From assembly GCA_020059465.1 (NCBI GenBank), contig JAGVBZ010000030.1:62001-126000 (forward strand): a DNA stretch of 64,000 nt. Reading direction: 5' to 3'. Below the pieces are notes generated by a model. That model was not told where the DNA came from and did no database searches. It saw only the letters and a list, made by a program, of their open reading frames with translations. Of the stretch, positions 42,482 to 51,755 are shown one piece after another. Every line of letters begins with the position of its first letter. Position 1 is the first letter of the stretch. The position numbers and the translations under genes are program-made. The stretch comes from Brevinematales bacterium. GTDB lineage: Bacteria; Spirochaetota; Brevinematia; Brevinematales; GWF1-51-8.

Positions 42482-42772
42482 ATGGAAATCAACGGATTAG
42501 GCGGAATTAGACCGATTGACAATACCAATAAGCCGAATAAAGTGAACTTGAAAAGCGACAGCCTCGGATCGGGATCGGATAAATTGGAGATCTCCGAGGA
42601 AGCTAAAAAACTTGCCGAGCTTTCCAAGTATCAGCAGGTGGTGAACACCGCCCCTGATGTCCGCGAGGAAAAACTCGCCGAAGTGAAGGCTAAACTCGAG
42701 AGCGGCGCGTATAACAACGAAGAAGTGATGAACGCGGTCGCCGAGAAGCTGATGAAGGTATTGGGACTATAG
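42482..42772 (+). CDS. flgM: Anti-sigma-28 factor FlgM
   Basis: A 96-residue FlgM. The N-terminal half is unstructured and Asn/Lys-rich; the C-terminal half DKLEISEEAKKLAELSKYQQVVNTAPDVREEKLAEVKAKLESGAYNNEEVMNAVAEKLMKVL is the sigma-binding region. FlgM holds sigma-28 inactive until hook completion lets it be secreted. The gene has its own sigma-28 promoter, a strong AAGGAGG site and a terminator, so it is a single-gene feedback unit. Confidence 0.95.
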   Translation: MEINGLGGIRPIDNTNKPNKVNLKSDSLGSGSDKLEISEEAKKLAELSKYQQVVNTAPDVREEKLAEVKAKLESGAYNNEEVMNAVAEKLMKVLGL

Positions 42773-42842
42773 TGCCGTGATAAACCGGCCGCTCCACTCC
42801 AATCAGGCCGAATACAGATAAGACTAAACTTTTTTACTGATA

Positions 42843-42872
42843 AAGAGCCCCTCAGAACGGGGCTCTTTTTTT
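42843..42872 (+). terminator. Terminator after flgM
   Basis: A 9-bp stem AAGAGCCCC/GGGGCTCTT with a 7-base loop, then a T tract. Confidence 0.93.
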
Positions 42873-43005
42873 GTACTCCTTGGACGCAGCATATTTTTCC
42901 TGTTGAATACTTCCCGGTCACCGCAAAGAAAAGTATAAAATTCCGTTACGCGCCGCATTATTTTTCGTAATGTTAGCTTATGGTTAAGAATCCGCGTCTT
43001 TTTGG

Positions 43006-43034
43006 TTGTGATTTCCACGCTATGGGTGTATAAT
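43006..43034 (+). promoter_or_regulatory. Promoter of the CotH array
   Basis: TTGTGA (43006-43011), 17 bases, TATAAT (43029-43034), then AGGAG six bases before the ATG at 43062. It is the only clear promoter for the four CotH genes. Confidence 0.85.
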
Positions 43035-43061
43035 AAACCATTAGGGTGATAGGAGTTGGTA

Positions 43062-44870
43062 ATGATAAAAAAGTATATTGGGCGGTTTATTGCCGTTTCG
43101 GTTTCTTTAGGGATGATTGCAGCCGCGTCGTGCTCACAGCTTGCTTCCGGCGGGAGTTTTTCGGAGATTCCGAAAACATCTAAGAACACCAATCGAGTAA
43201 AAACATCCACCTATGTGTTTGACCTGAACGCAGTCCCGACTATTACTATCGAAATCAGTTCGAACGAATGGAATACTCTACTGACAAATTACGATAAAAA
43301 TGATAAAAATGAGACCATGGTTAAAGCCGATTTTAAATTTGAGAAAAACGGAACGATCTACACTTTCTCAAACATCGGTTTTCGTATCCGGGGAAATACC
43401 AGCCGGGAACGCCCCGAAGGAACAATCGGGCAGTTTCATAATCCCGGCGCTCCGGACTGGCATCACGCCCATTTTAAGGTCGATCTCGACCAGTTCGCAT
43501 CCGTCGGCACCAATTTCTTTAAACTCGACGGTTTTAACCTGAAATGGTGCAAGGACGACCCGGATTATGTCCGTGAAATCTACTGCTATAACCTTTTCCA
43601 GAAATTCGGGGTATGGACCGCGCCTCTTGCTTCTTATTGCAAGGTCTATATTAAAATAAAAGAAGACCCTGCCGCGGCGTATTTCGGAATCTACGAGATG
43701 ATCGAACCTATAGACCAGCGGTATATAAAAGCCCGTTTCCCGGATGAATTGGAGAACGGTTTCCTGTGGAAATGCCTTTGGGGCGCAAACCTCGGAACTC
43801 CGGGGGCAAGCGATATCGGAATAGAGGTTATCGATCCTAATAACGATGCCGCCAGTTATCGCCCGTGCTACGATCTGAAGACTCAGAAAACGAACTTCGC
43901 CGCCGCAAAGATTCAACTGGAAGCTTTCATCAATAACCTGAACACGAAAACAGGCGCCGATTTTGTCACATGGATACAGTCGGCGATGGACGTCGACCTG
44001 CTCCTCCGTACCTATGCGGTCAATAACCTTGTGGGAATGTGGGACGACTACTGGAAGAACAACGGGAATAATTATTACCTCTATTTCGACGACCTCGGAA
44101 AGTGCTATTTTATTCCTTATGATTACGACAATACATTAGGCACAGGAAGGTCTGAGTTTGGAAATCCCGGCACCGACCATATCGTGAACTGGGGCCCGGG
44201 TTCCGGCGCGGTATTATTGAATAAAGTCATGGGTGTTACCGAGTTTAGAAATACTTATATCAAGTATGTCTCCGAGCTGATCAATAAGACCAACGACCTG
44301 TTCGATTTTGTGAAAAGCACCAACCGGATAAAGACGTGGCAGGCAATGATATCCCCTTATGTCGCCAACGATACCGGAGAGGATATGGCTGTTTCCGATA
44401 CACTGGTCGCCGTATGGACGCACTTCAACTATTATAAACTGTTGTCCGGCGAGGTGGATGTTAATTTCTTCAAGACCCGTATCGTATACGCCCAGCTCCA
44501 GCTCGGCCTGCCGACCAACGCGAATTCATGGAACAGCGGCGGCGGAGGCGGAACAACAAACACAAACGCCTACATCAGTCCTGAAATCCTGTCCGGTTCC
44601 GTAATATTCCGTTATAAATATACCGGAGCTTCGATGGCCTCGACGAACATTTATCTCCGAGGCAACCCCGTAGGCAGTTGGAATCCCGGCTTACAGATGA
44701 CATACGTTGGCGGCGGAATGTTTGAAATAACGCGTCTTCGGCCTTCACAAACCGATTATATGGATCAATATAAATTTTTCTATAATAACGGCTCCGATGT
44801 TTGGATTACCGATCCGGTAAACCCATATTATACTGCTGATATAAATCAAAATTCGATAGTAACCAATTAA
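43062..44870 (+). CDS. CotH-kinase-family lipoprotein with C-terminal CBM48-like module (1 of 4)
   Basis: A 602-residue lipoprotein (lipobox AASC, Cys24). The CotH domain (about 45-475) has VFDLNAVPTITIEISSNEWNTLL, FRIRGNTSRERPEG, FNLKWCKDDPDYVREIYCYNLFQKFGVWTAP, GMWDDYWKNNGNNYYLYFDD and the metal-loop FIPYDYDNTLG. CotH proteins are atypical secreted kinases; B. subtilis CotH phosphorylates spore-coat proteins. A Gly/Thr/Asn linker (SGGGGGTTNTN) leads to a final ~90-residue module with IYLRGNPVGSWNPG, an AMPK/CBM48-type glycan-binding fold. It is first in a tandem array and followed by a terminator. Confidence 0.9.
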   Translation: MIKKYIGRFIAVSVSLGMIAAASCSQLASGGSFSEIPKTSKNTNRVKTSTYVFDLNAVPTITIEISSNEWNTLLTNYDKNDKNETMVKADFKFEKNGTIYTFSNIGFRIRGNTSRERPEGTIGQFHNPGAPDWHHAHFKVDLDQFASVGTNFFKLDGFNLKWCKDDPDYVREIYCYNLFQKFGVWTAPLASYCKVYIKIKEDPAAAYFGIYEMIEPIDQRYIKARFPDELENGFLWKCLWGANLGTPGASDIGIEVIDPNNDAASYRPCYDLKTQKTNFAAAKIQLEAFINNLNTKTGADFVTWIQSAMDVDLLLRTYAVNNLVGMWDDYWKNNGNNYYLYFDDLGKCYFIPYDYDNTLGTGRSEFGNPGTDHIVNWGPGSGAVLLNKVMGVTEFRNTYIKYVSELINKTNDLFDFVKSTNRIKTWQAMISPYVANDTGEDMAVSDTLVAVWTHFNYYKLLSGEVDVNFFKTRIVYAQLQLGLPTNANSWNSGGGGGTTNTNAYISPEILSGSVIFRYKYTGASMASTNIYLRGNPVGSWNPGLQMTYVGGGMFEITRLRPSQTDYMDQYKFFYNNGSDVWITDPVNPYYTADINQNSIVTN

Positions 44871-44893
44871 TTCTAGTACATGATTATATTTCG

Positions 44894-44919
44894 GGGGGAG
44901 TTAACGCTCCCCCTTTTTT
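44894..44919 (+). terminator. Terminator or attenuator between CotH genes 1 and 2
   Basis: A 7-bp stem GGGGGAG/CTCCCCC with a 6-base loop and six T. Only 25 bases separate it from the next ATG, leaving no room for a separate promoter after it; downstream genes would depend on read-through. Confidence 0.88.
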
Positions 44920-44944
44920 CTCTAAATAAATAGAGGATAAACTA

Positions 44945-47053
44945 ATGAAAAACATTATGGGTTGTCTGCTGTTATTCACCGTTATCTCGTGCGGGAGCGC
45001 GCTTCGTCCTACTGCCCCGGTATCCGTGAAAACAGGCGCCGATTACGTGTTCGACCTCAACTCCCTCCCGAAGGTGACGATCGCGGTTACCGTCGACGAA
45101 TGGAATAAGCTCCTCAAGTACTACGATATGAACCCGGAAAACGAAACAATGGTGCGCGCCGATTTTATATTCGAAAAGAACGGCGTGGTCGAAAAATTGT
45201 GCGGCATAGGCCTGCGTATCCGCGGGAATATGAGCCGGGAACGCCCCGAGGGCGATAGCGGCAAGTTTCACGATCCCGTCTCCCCTCAATGGAACCACGC
45301 GCATTTTAAGCTGGATTTCAGCGAGTTTGCGTCCGCGAAAACCAACTTCCACGACCTCGGCGGCCTCAACCTGAAATGGTTCAAGGACGACGGAAATTAT
45401 GTCCGGGAGATTTACTGCTATAACCTCTTCATGAAATTCGGGGTATGGACCGCGCCGCGTGTCGCGTACTGCCGTCTCTTTATAAAAGTCGAAGGCGACC
45501 CGAAACCCGCGTATTTCGGCATTTACACGATGATCGAACCGTTCGATAAATACTACCTCAAGGCGCGTTTCACCGATCCGTCGATGGGCGAGAACGGATA
45601 TCTATGGAAGTGCCTATGGGGCGCGACCCTTGCAAAAGCGGGCAAAAACGTCATGGGGATAGAATCCATCAATCTCACCAATAAGTCGCTCAGCATCAAA
45701 CCGCCCTACGACCTGAAAACAAAAAAGGCCGATATCGAGAACGCGAAGGCGCGGCTGTTCGACTTCATAGTCAACCTGAACACTAAGACCGGGGACGATT
45801 TCAAAAACTGGATCGTCGACGCGATGGACGTCGATCAACTGCTCCGGCTCTATGCCGTCAACGTTCTGGTCGGGATGTGGGACGATTACTGGAAGAATCA
45901 GGGAAATAACTATTACCTCTATTTCGACGAGAAAGGCAGGGCGTATTTTATCCCGTACGACTACGACAATACGCTGGGGATCGGCATCCAGAATTTCGGG
46001 AATATGGGCACCGAGCATGTCATCAAATGGGGGCCGAGTCCGAAACCCGTGCTGATGAATAAAATCCTCGCCGTGCCGGAATTCAAAGCCAAGTACAAAC
46101 AATACCTTGCCGAGTTGATCAGCCCCACCAACGACCTGTTCGACTTCACCTGCAGTACGAACAGGATTATAAAATGGCAGACTATGATCTCGCCGTATAT
46201 TTCCAACGATACCGGACAGGGTATGGTGATCGTCGACCGTCCGACCAGTTCATGGAGCGCGCATAATTATTTTAAACTCCTCTTCGGCGACGCAACCGGC
46301 AAATTTCCGTTCGCAAACTACTTTAAGACCCGTATCGTGTTCGCCCAGCTTCAATTGGGAATCCCCACCAACGGGAACGTATGGATGGAGAATAAAAAGA
46401 TTAACAGCGCCGACGTTACCCCGCCGAAATTTCTTGATGCCGGCCTGATGGCAGTAAAGAGCGACAGCCCATTTATTTCGGATATACCTATAAAAACCGA
46501 TGAGGACGGGGTGATTTATTATGTCGTACTGCCTGCTAAATCCCCGGCCCCCTCGATGGAACAGATAAAAGCGGGAAAGGACGGTAACGGCGCCCCCGCG
46601 CTGATGAAGAAATCGCTGATGGTCGACGCGGGTAAACAGAATTTGGCTATGATACACGGTACCGCCGCGAAGACCGATTATTCGTTATATATTATTGCGA
46701 TAGACTGGTCGCAGAATGTGCAGAAAACCCCGACGGTAATCCGTTTCACGACGCCCGCCCTGGCTTTTATCAGTCCGCAGGATAACGGCGATACCCTCAC
46801 GTTCCGTTTTCAGTCCTCCAAAACGAACACCGTATACATGAAGGGCGAGTTTAATAAGTGGAGCCTGAAAACTCCGCTGACGAAAGTATCCGCCGACATA
46901 TGGGAAGTAACGCTGCCGAAATCCGGACTGAAGAAAGACAGTTACTATATGTATAACGTATTCCCGTTCGGCCGCGACGACTGGTATATTGACAGTATGA
47001 ACCCGTCGAACTATGTACACATGAACGGGGTAATCTCCAGAATATGGTGGTAG
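44945..47053 (+). CDS. CotH-kinase-family lipoprotein with C-terminal CBM48-like module (2 of 4)
   Basis: A 702-residue lipoprotein (MKNIMGCLLLFTVISC, Cys16). The CotH domain covers about 33-485: RIRGNMSRERPEG near 91-103, LNLKWFKDDGNYVREIYCYN at 141-160, GMWDDYWKN at 310-318 and the metal loop IPYDYDNTLG at 336-345. Then come a fibronectin-like region (about 505-605, with DGVIYYVVLPAKSPAPSMEQIKAG) and a CBM48-like module (about 612-702, with TVYMKGEFNKWS). Closely related to gene 3 over its full length. Possible surface kinase that binds glycan. Confidence 0.9.
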   Translation: MKNIMGCLLLFTVISCGSALRPTAPVSVKTGADYVFDLNSLPKVTIAVTVDEWNKLLKYYDMNPENETMVRADFIFEKNGVVEKLCGIGLRIRGNMSRERPEGDSGKFHDPVSPQWNHAHFKLDFSEFASAKTNFHDLGGLNLKWFKDDGNYVREIYCYNLFMKFGVWTAPRVAYCRLFIKVEGDPKPAYFGIYTMIEPFDKYYLKARFTDPSMGENGYLWKCLWGATLAKAGKNVMGIESINLTNKSLSIKPPYDLKTKKADIENAKARLFDFIVNLNTKTGDDFKNWIVDAMDVDQLLRLYAVNVLVGMWDDYWKNQGNNYYLYFDEKGRAYFIPYDYDNTLGIGIQNFGNMGTEHVIKWGPSPKPVLMNKILAVPEFKAKYKQYLAELISPTNDLFDFTCSTNRIIKWQTMISPYISNDTGQGMVIVDRPTSSWSAHNYFKLLFGDATGKFPFANYFKTRIVFAQLQLGIPTNGNVWMENKKINSADVTPPKFLDAGLMAVKSDSPFISDIPIKTDEDGVIYYVVLPAKSPAPSMEQIKAGKDGNGAPALMKKSLMVDAGKQNLAMIHGTAAKTDYSLYIIAIDWSQNVQKTPTVIRFTTPALAFISPQDNGDTLTFRFQSSKTNTVYMKGEFNKWSLKTPLTKVSADIWEVTLPKSGLKKDSYYMYNVFPFGRDDWYIDSMNPSNYVHMNGVISRIWW

Positions 47054-47124
47054 AAAGACGATTGTCTGTCTGAAAAACCTGGGAATATAGTTCCCCCTTT
47101 TAATATAACACTAAGGATACTCCG

Positions 47125-49233
47125 ATGAAGATTTTTACGGGTTTTCTCCTATTATTCACCGTCGTTTCCTGCGGCAACGAGGTGCGTCCGGAATCTAAGA
47201 CCGCCGTAAAAACAGGCGCCGATTACGTGTTCGACCTCAACTCCCTCCCGAAAATCACTATCGAGGTATCGACGGAAGAGTGGAATAAGCTCCTGTCGTA
47301 CTTCGACCTGAACTGGAAGTACGAGACTATGGTGCGCGCCGACTTCACTTTCGAGAAGAACGGAGTGATCGAAAAACTGTTCGATATCGGCCTGCGTATC
47401 CGGGGCAACCTCAGCCGGAAACGCCCCGAGGGTTACTACGGCCAGCCTCATAATCCGGTTTCCCCTAAATGGAACCACGCCCATTTCAAGCTGGATTTCA
47501 GCGAGTTCGCGTCCGTAAAAACCAATTTTCACGACCTCGCTGGCCTCAACCTGAAATGGTTCAAGGACGACGGCAATTATGTCCGTGAAATCTACTGCTA
47601 CAACCTTTTCCAAAAATTCGGAGTATGGACTGCGCCGCTGGTCAGCTACTGCCGTCTCTATATAAAAATCAAGGAAGACCCGAAAGAAGCGTATTTCGGT
47701 GTGTACGCGATGATCGAACCGTACGATAAAAATTATCTCAAGGCGCGGTTTTACGATCCGTCTATGGGAGCAGGCGGATACCTGTGGAAGTGCCTATGGG
47801 GCGCGGTTCTCGCGGAGCCCGGCGCAAAGGATATCGGGATCGAATCGATCAATCTCTCCAACAGAACGCTGAGCTACAATCCCGCGTACGATCTGAAAAC
47901 GAAAAAAGCAGAATTGGAGACCGCGAAGGCGAATCTTTTAGTATTCATCTCGAACCTGAATTCCAGAACAGGGGATGACTTCACGAAATGGGCTCTCGAA
48001 GCGATCGATGTCGACCAACTGCTCCGTTTCTACGCGGTCAATATCTTAGTCGGCATGTGGGACGACTACTGGAAGGATCACGGCAACAACTACTATCTTT
48101 ATTTCGACGAGAAGGGCAAGGCTTACTTTATCCCGTACGACTACGACAATACGCTCGGCGTCAGTATGCCGAATTTCGGGAATATGGGCACGGAACATAT
48201 CGTCAACTGGGGGCCCTCCCCTACTCCCGTCCTGCTGAATAAAATCCTCGCCGTACCGGAGTTCAGGAGTAAATACATCCAGTATGTAACCGAACTGATC
48301 AGCCCCGCGAACGATTTGTTTGATTTCACGGCGAGCACGAACAGGATCATCAAGTGGCAGACCATGATCTCGCCGTATGTCTCCAACGATACCGGACAGG
48401 ATATGGTGATAGTCGACCAGCCGACCGGTTCATGGAGTACGTATAACTATTATAAACTTCTCTCCGGGGACGCGAGCGGCGAATTCCCGTTCGCCAACTA
48501 CTTTAAGACACGTATCGTGTTTGCCCAGATACAGCTGGGGCTTCCCACCAATCAGAACTCGTGGATGGGCAGTCAGGCAGGCAAGAAAATAGATACCCTT
48601 CCCCCTGCGTTTATCAGCACAGGCAACGCTGCGCTGAAAATCTTCAGCCCCTATTACGCATCGATGTCCGTCAAGATGAACGAGAGCGGGGTGGTTTACT
48701 ATGTCATTCTGCCGGAGGAATCCCCTGCGCCGTCGCCTGCCCAGATTATTGCGGGACATGACGCATCGGACAAACCCGCGAAACTTAAAGGCGCGTTTAC
48801 TATTAACGCATATATTCCCTTTTATCAGATTATCATGGGTACGCAGCCCGGCAGCGTCTATCGCGCGTACATGATCGCGCTGGATTGGGAGAAGAATATG
48901 CAGCCCGCCCCGGCCGTACAGAATTTCACCACACCCGAACTGAAATACATCAGCCCCCAGGATACGGGCGGCACTCTCACGTTCAGGTTCCAGTCCTCGA
49001 ATACGAATATTGTTTACCTGAGAGGCGAGTTCAATAAATGGGAAATCAATTACCCGATGAAAAAAGTGTCTGCAGATATGTGGGAAATTTCGCTTGAAAA
49101 ATCGATTCTCAAGAAAAACACCCGCTACAGTTTCAGTGTCCACCCGATGGGGCCGTCCGACTGGCACTTCGACCCGATGAACCCGTCGAATATTATCCGG
49201 TACGGCTATCTCAATTCCCTGATGTGGTGGTAA
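47125..49233 (+). CDS. CotH-kinase-family lipoprotein with C-terminal CBM48-like module (3 of 4)
   Basis: A 702-residue close paralogue of gene 2 with identical length and domain order: lipobox VVSC, CotH domain with FIPYDYDNTLG and GMWDDYWKDHGNNYYLY, fibronectin-like region (SGVVYYVILPEESPAPSPAQ), CBM48-like end (IVYLRGEFNKWEINYPMKKV). Some DNA blocks, such as the one encoding TGADYVFDLNSLPK, are nearly identical to gene 2, pointing to recent duplication or gene conversion. The C-terminal regions differ most. A weak GGGAA/TTCCC hairpin lies in the 71-base gap before it. Confidence 0.9.
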   Translation: MKIFTGFLLLFTVVSCGNEVRPESKTAVKTGADYVFDLNSLPKITIEVSTEEWNKLLSYFDLNWKYETMVRADFTFEKNGVIEKLFDIGLRIRGNLSRKRPEGYYGQPHNPVSPKWNHAHFKLDFSEFASVKTNFHDLAGLNLKWFKDDGNYVREIYCYNLFQKFGVWTAPLVSYCRLYIKIKEDPKEAYFGVYAMIEPYDKNYLKARFYDPSMGAGGYLWKCLWGAVLAEPGAKDIGIESINLSNRTLSYNPAYDLKTKKAELETAKANLLVFISNLNSRTGDDFTKWALEAIDVDQLLRFYAVNILVGMWDDYWKDHGNNYYLYFDEKGKAYFIPYDYDNTLGVSMPNFGNMGTEHIVNWGPSPTPVLLNKILAVPEFRSKYIQYVTELISPANDLFDFTASTNRIIKWQTMISPYVSNDTGQDMVIVDQPTGSWSTYNYYKLLSGDASGEFPFANYFKTRIVFAQIQLGLPTNQNSWMGSQAGKKIDTLPPAFISTGNAALKIFSPYYASMSVKMNESGVVYYVILPEESPAPSPAQIIAGHDASDKPAKLKGAFTINAYIPFYQIIMGTQPGSVYRAYMIALDWEKNMQPAPAVQNFTTPELKYISPQDTGGTLTFRFQSSNTNIVYLRGEFNKWEINYPMKKVSADMWEISLEKSILKKNTRYSFSVHPMGPSDWHFDPMNPSNIIRYGYLNSLMWW

Positions 49234-49257
49234 AAAATATAAGAAAAGGATAAGTCA

Positions 49258-50685
49258 ATGAAAGCAATCGTTTTCCTGATCATGTCCGTATTCCTGGTCT
49301 CGTGCGGGGCAATTGTCCGTCCCGCCGGCAAGACGATTATGAAACTCGGTGCGGAATATGTGTTCGACCTGAAATCTTTGCCGGAAATCGAAATCCAGGT
49401 CGACATCGGCGAGTGGAATAAACTGCTCGAGTATTTTTCGGCGAACAAGGAAAACGAGGAATATATCAAGGCCGACTTTATTTTTATTAAGGACGGTAAG
49501 AAAGAAGTCCTGATGAACGTCGGTTTCAGGCTGCGCGGTAACGCGTTCAGCCGGATTTCCCCGCAGGCCGGATCGGTTTATAAGCCCGGCGATACTAAAT
49601 GGCAGCAGAGCCATTTTCGTGTCGACTTCAACGAATATGTCAAGGGACAGTCGTTCCATACGCTGAAAGCTCTCAATCTTAAGGCGTTTAACGGCGATCC
49701 GGCATTTGTGCGCGAAATCTACTGCTTCGACCTTTTTCAGCGCTTCGGCGTACTGATCGCGCCCCGTTCGAGTTATGTCCGCCTGACGATCTATATCAAG
49801 GGTGACCCGAGTCCCGCATACTTCGGGATTTACCGTATGAACGAAAGTATCGATACGACTATGATGCGGGATCGTTTTCCGGGCGAGCCGGAGGGCTATC
49901 TATGGAAATGCTTATATCCCGCAAACCTAATCCATGCGGCGATGGAGGGAAGCATAGGTATGGAAAAAATCAGCGCGGAGAGCAAGCACCTCAGCGAAAC
50001 CTATCCCTATGACCTGAAAACAAAAAAGAACGAGTTTGAGAAAGCGAAGCAGCAGCTCCTCGATTTCGCCTATAACCTGAATTATCTCGAGGGAAATAAG
50101 CTGAAGGAATGGCTTGAGCAGAACTTCGATGTTCAGCTTTTCCTGAAGGCGTATGCCGTAAACGTCATGGTCGGAATGTGGGACGATTATTGGGTGAATA
50201 ACAATAACTATTATTTATACCAGCACTCGTCAGGGAAATGGTATTTTATCCCGTACGATTATGACAATACTCTCGGAACTTTCATCGGGAGTATCAACGC
50301 CACCCGCGACGTTTTCGATTGGGGCGGCGGCGGACTGGGTTGGGGCGGAGGTTCACCGGAACGCCCGCTTATCGATAAAATATTCTCGTTTCCCGAATAC
50401 TGCAGGGATTACTCGAATTATATCGCAATGCTGATCGACCCCTCCAAGGAACTATTCGACGCTAAGGCGAGTATCCTGCGTATCAAGGAATGGCATGAAA
50501 TGATATCGCCGTACATCGAAAACGACACGGTATCGGTTCAGACGATTAAAGACCGTCCTGCCGATTGGGGAAATTGCCATTATTACCGACTCCTCACCGG
50601 AGAGAACGATCTGCCCGCAAAGGAAGTGAATTATTTCCTCCAACGGATACTGTATGCCAAAGACCAGCTCAATCTGATTCCATAG
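49258..50685 (+). CDS. CotH-kinase-family lipoprotein, short form without CBM (4 of 4)
   Basis: A 475-residue lipoprotein (lipobox LVSC, Cys16) made of the CotH domain alone: GFRLRGNAFSRISPQ, LNLKAFNGDPAFVREIYCFDLFQRFG, GMWDDYWVNNNNYYLY and FIPYDYDNTLG are all kept, so it should share the core chemistry. It lacks the fibronectin-like and CBM48-like regions and has a Gly/Trp-rich insert (DWGGGGLGWGGGSPERP) not seen in the others. It begins 24 bases after gene 3 and ends at a strong terminator, closing the array. Confidence 0.9.
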   Translation: MKAIVFLIMSVFLVSCGAIVRPAGKTIMKLGAEYVFDLKSLPEIEIQVDIGEWNKLLEYFSANKENEEYIKADFIFIKDGKKEVLMNVGFRLRGNAFSRISPQAGSVYKPGDTKWQQSHFRVDFNEYVKGQSFHTLKALNLKAFNGDPAFVREIYCFDLFQRFGVLIAPRSSYVRLTIYIKGDPSPAYFGIYRMNESIDTTMMRDRFPGEPEGYLWKCLYPANLIHAAMEGSIGMEKISAESKHLSETYPYDLKTKKNEFEKAKQQLLDFAYNLNYLEGNKLKEWLEQNFDVQLFLKAYAVNVMVGMWDDYWVNNNNYYLYQHSSGKWYFIPYDYDNTLGTFIGSINATRDVFDWGGGGLGWGGGSPERPLIDKIFSFPEYCRDYSNYIAMLIDPSKELFDAKASILRIKEWHEMISPYIENDTVSVQTIKDRPADWGNCHYYRLLTGENDLPAKEVNYFLQRILYAKDQLNLIP

Positions 50686-50697
50686 ACGAAAAACCGC

Positions 50698-50731
50698 GCC
50701 CCTTCGGAGAACTGCTCCGGAGGGGCATTTT
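50698..50731 (+). terminator. Terminator after the CotH array
   Basis: A 12-bp stem GCCCCTTCGGAG/CTCCGGAGGGGC with one G-T pair, a 5-base loop, then ATTTTTC. Confidence 0.93.
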
Positions 50732-50754
50732 TCTGGAAAATAACGAATCAAACC

Positions 50755-50782
50755 TTGATAAATAATAATTCTACATTAAAAT
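50755..50782 (+). promoter_or_regulatory. Promoter of the lipid-kinase/HypF-like operon
   Basis: TTGATA (50755-50760), 16 bases, TAAAAT (50777-50782). Confidence 0.7.
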
Positions 50783-50821
50783 GATGGGGAATGGGACGGA
50801 TACGGACAATCGGGAGGTGCA

Positions 50822-51745
50822 GTGTCTATACCTGAGGGTAAATGGGCTTTTATCGATAACCCTGTCGCCGGAAGCGGTTTCGGCGGACGGTATCTTCCCC
50901 ATGTCCGCGAAGAAATCAAGCGTTATCATCCCGGAGCGGATATTTTTACCACGGAGTACCATGGGCATGCCATCGAACTGACCGCCGAACTCGTACGGAA
51001 GAAATACACCCATATTATCGCGGTCGGGGGCGACGGAACTATCAATGAAGTGGTGCAGAGTCTCGCCGGGCATCCGGATGTGATATTCGGCGCGGTTTCA
51101 GCGGGTTCCGGCAACGATTTTATTCATTCGCTGGGATTCCCGGAGCGTTTCACCGAAGAGGATTGGCAGACCCTTTTTCAGGCGAATACGACGTGTCTCG
51201 ACCTCTGCAGATGCAACAACCGTTTCTTTATCAATACGATCGGGATAGGTTTCGACGCGCAAGTGGCGGCCGATTTTAATAAAATGAAGATCAGAAACGG
51301 GAAAATCCGTTACTGGATCGCGCTGCTCAAGAACCTGCTTTTTTTCAAACCCGTACGGCTTAAAATAACGTCCGAACAATATTCCACCGAAGATAATATG
51401 TTTATGATCAGCATCGGAAACGGACGTTCCAGCGGCGGGGGTTTCACGTTACTGCAGGACGCGATGGTGAATGACGGGCTTGTAGACGCGAGCGTTTTCC
51501 TCGGCAACCGGCAGGGACTATTGAAACGTGTTTCTCTGCTGACAAAAGTCCTGAAAGGGACACATTCGCTCGACCCGACTGTCACCCAGTTCCGCTCGAC
51601 AAGGATAGTAGTGGAAACTGATCGGGAAGTACCGCTTCATATAGACGGGGAGCTTTTTCAGGAGACACGGCTGGATATCACGATTTTCCCGGCGTCGGTA
51701 AATGTTATATATCATCCCGGCCGGCCGAACTATTTAAAGGTGTAA
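50822..51745 (+). CDS. Diacylglycerol kinase catalytic-domain protein (DagK/YegS-like lipid kinase)
   Basis: A 307-residue soluble lipid kinase. FIDNPVAGSGFGGRYLP opens the fold; IAVGGDGTINEVVQSL (from about residue 67) is the GGDGT nucleotide site; FGAVSAGSGNDFIHSLG and the C-terminal GGGFTLLQDAMVNDGLVD and VPLHIDGELF complete the pattern. Such enzymes phosphorylate diacylglycerol or related lipids at the membrane. The start is GTG at 50822 behind GGGAGG. It is cotranscribed with the HypF-like gene ten bases downstream. Confidence 0.93.
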   Translation: MSIPEGKWAFIDNPVAGSGFGGRYLPHVREEIKRYHPGADIFTTEYHGHAIELTAELVRKKYTHIIAVGGDGTINEVVQSLAGHPDVIFGAVSAGSGNDFIHSLGFPERFTEEDWQTLFQANTTCLDLCRCNNRFFINTIGIGFDAQVAADFNKMKIRNGKIRYWIALLKNLLFFKPVRLKITSEQYSTEDNMFMISIGNGRSSGGGFTLLQDAMVNDGLVDASVFLGNRQGLLKRVSLLTKVLKGTHSLDPTVTQFRSTRIVVETDREVPLHIDGELFQETRLDITIFPASVNVIYHPGRPNYLKV

Positions 51746-51755
51746 GGTGTAAAAA

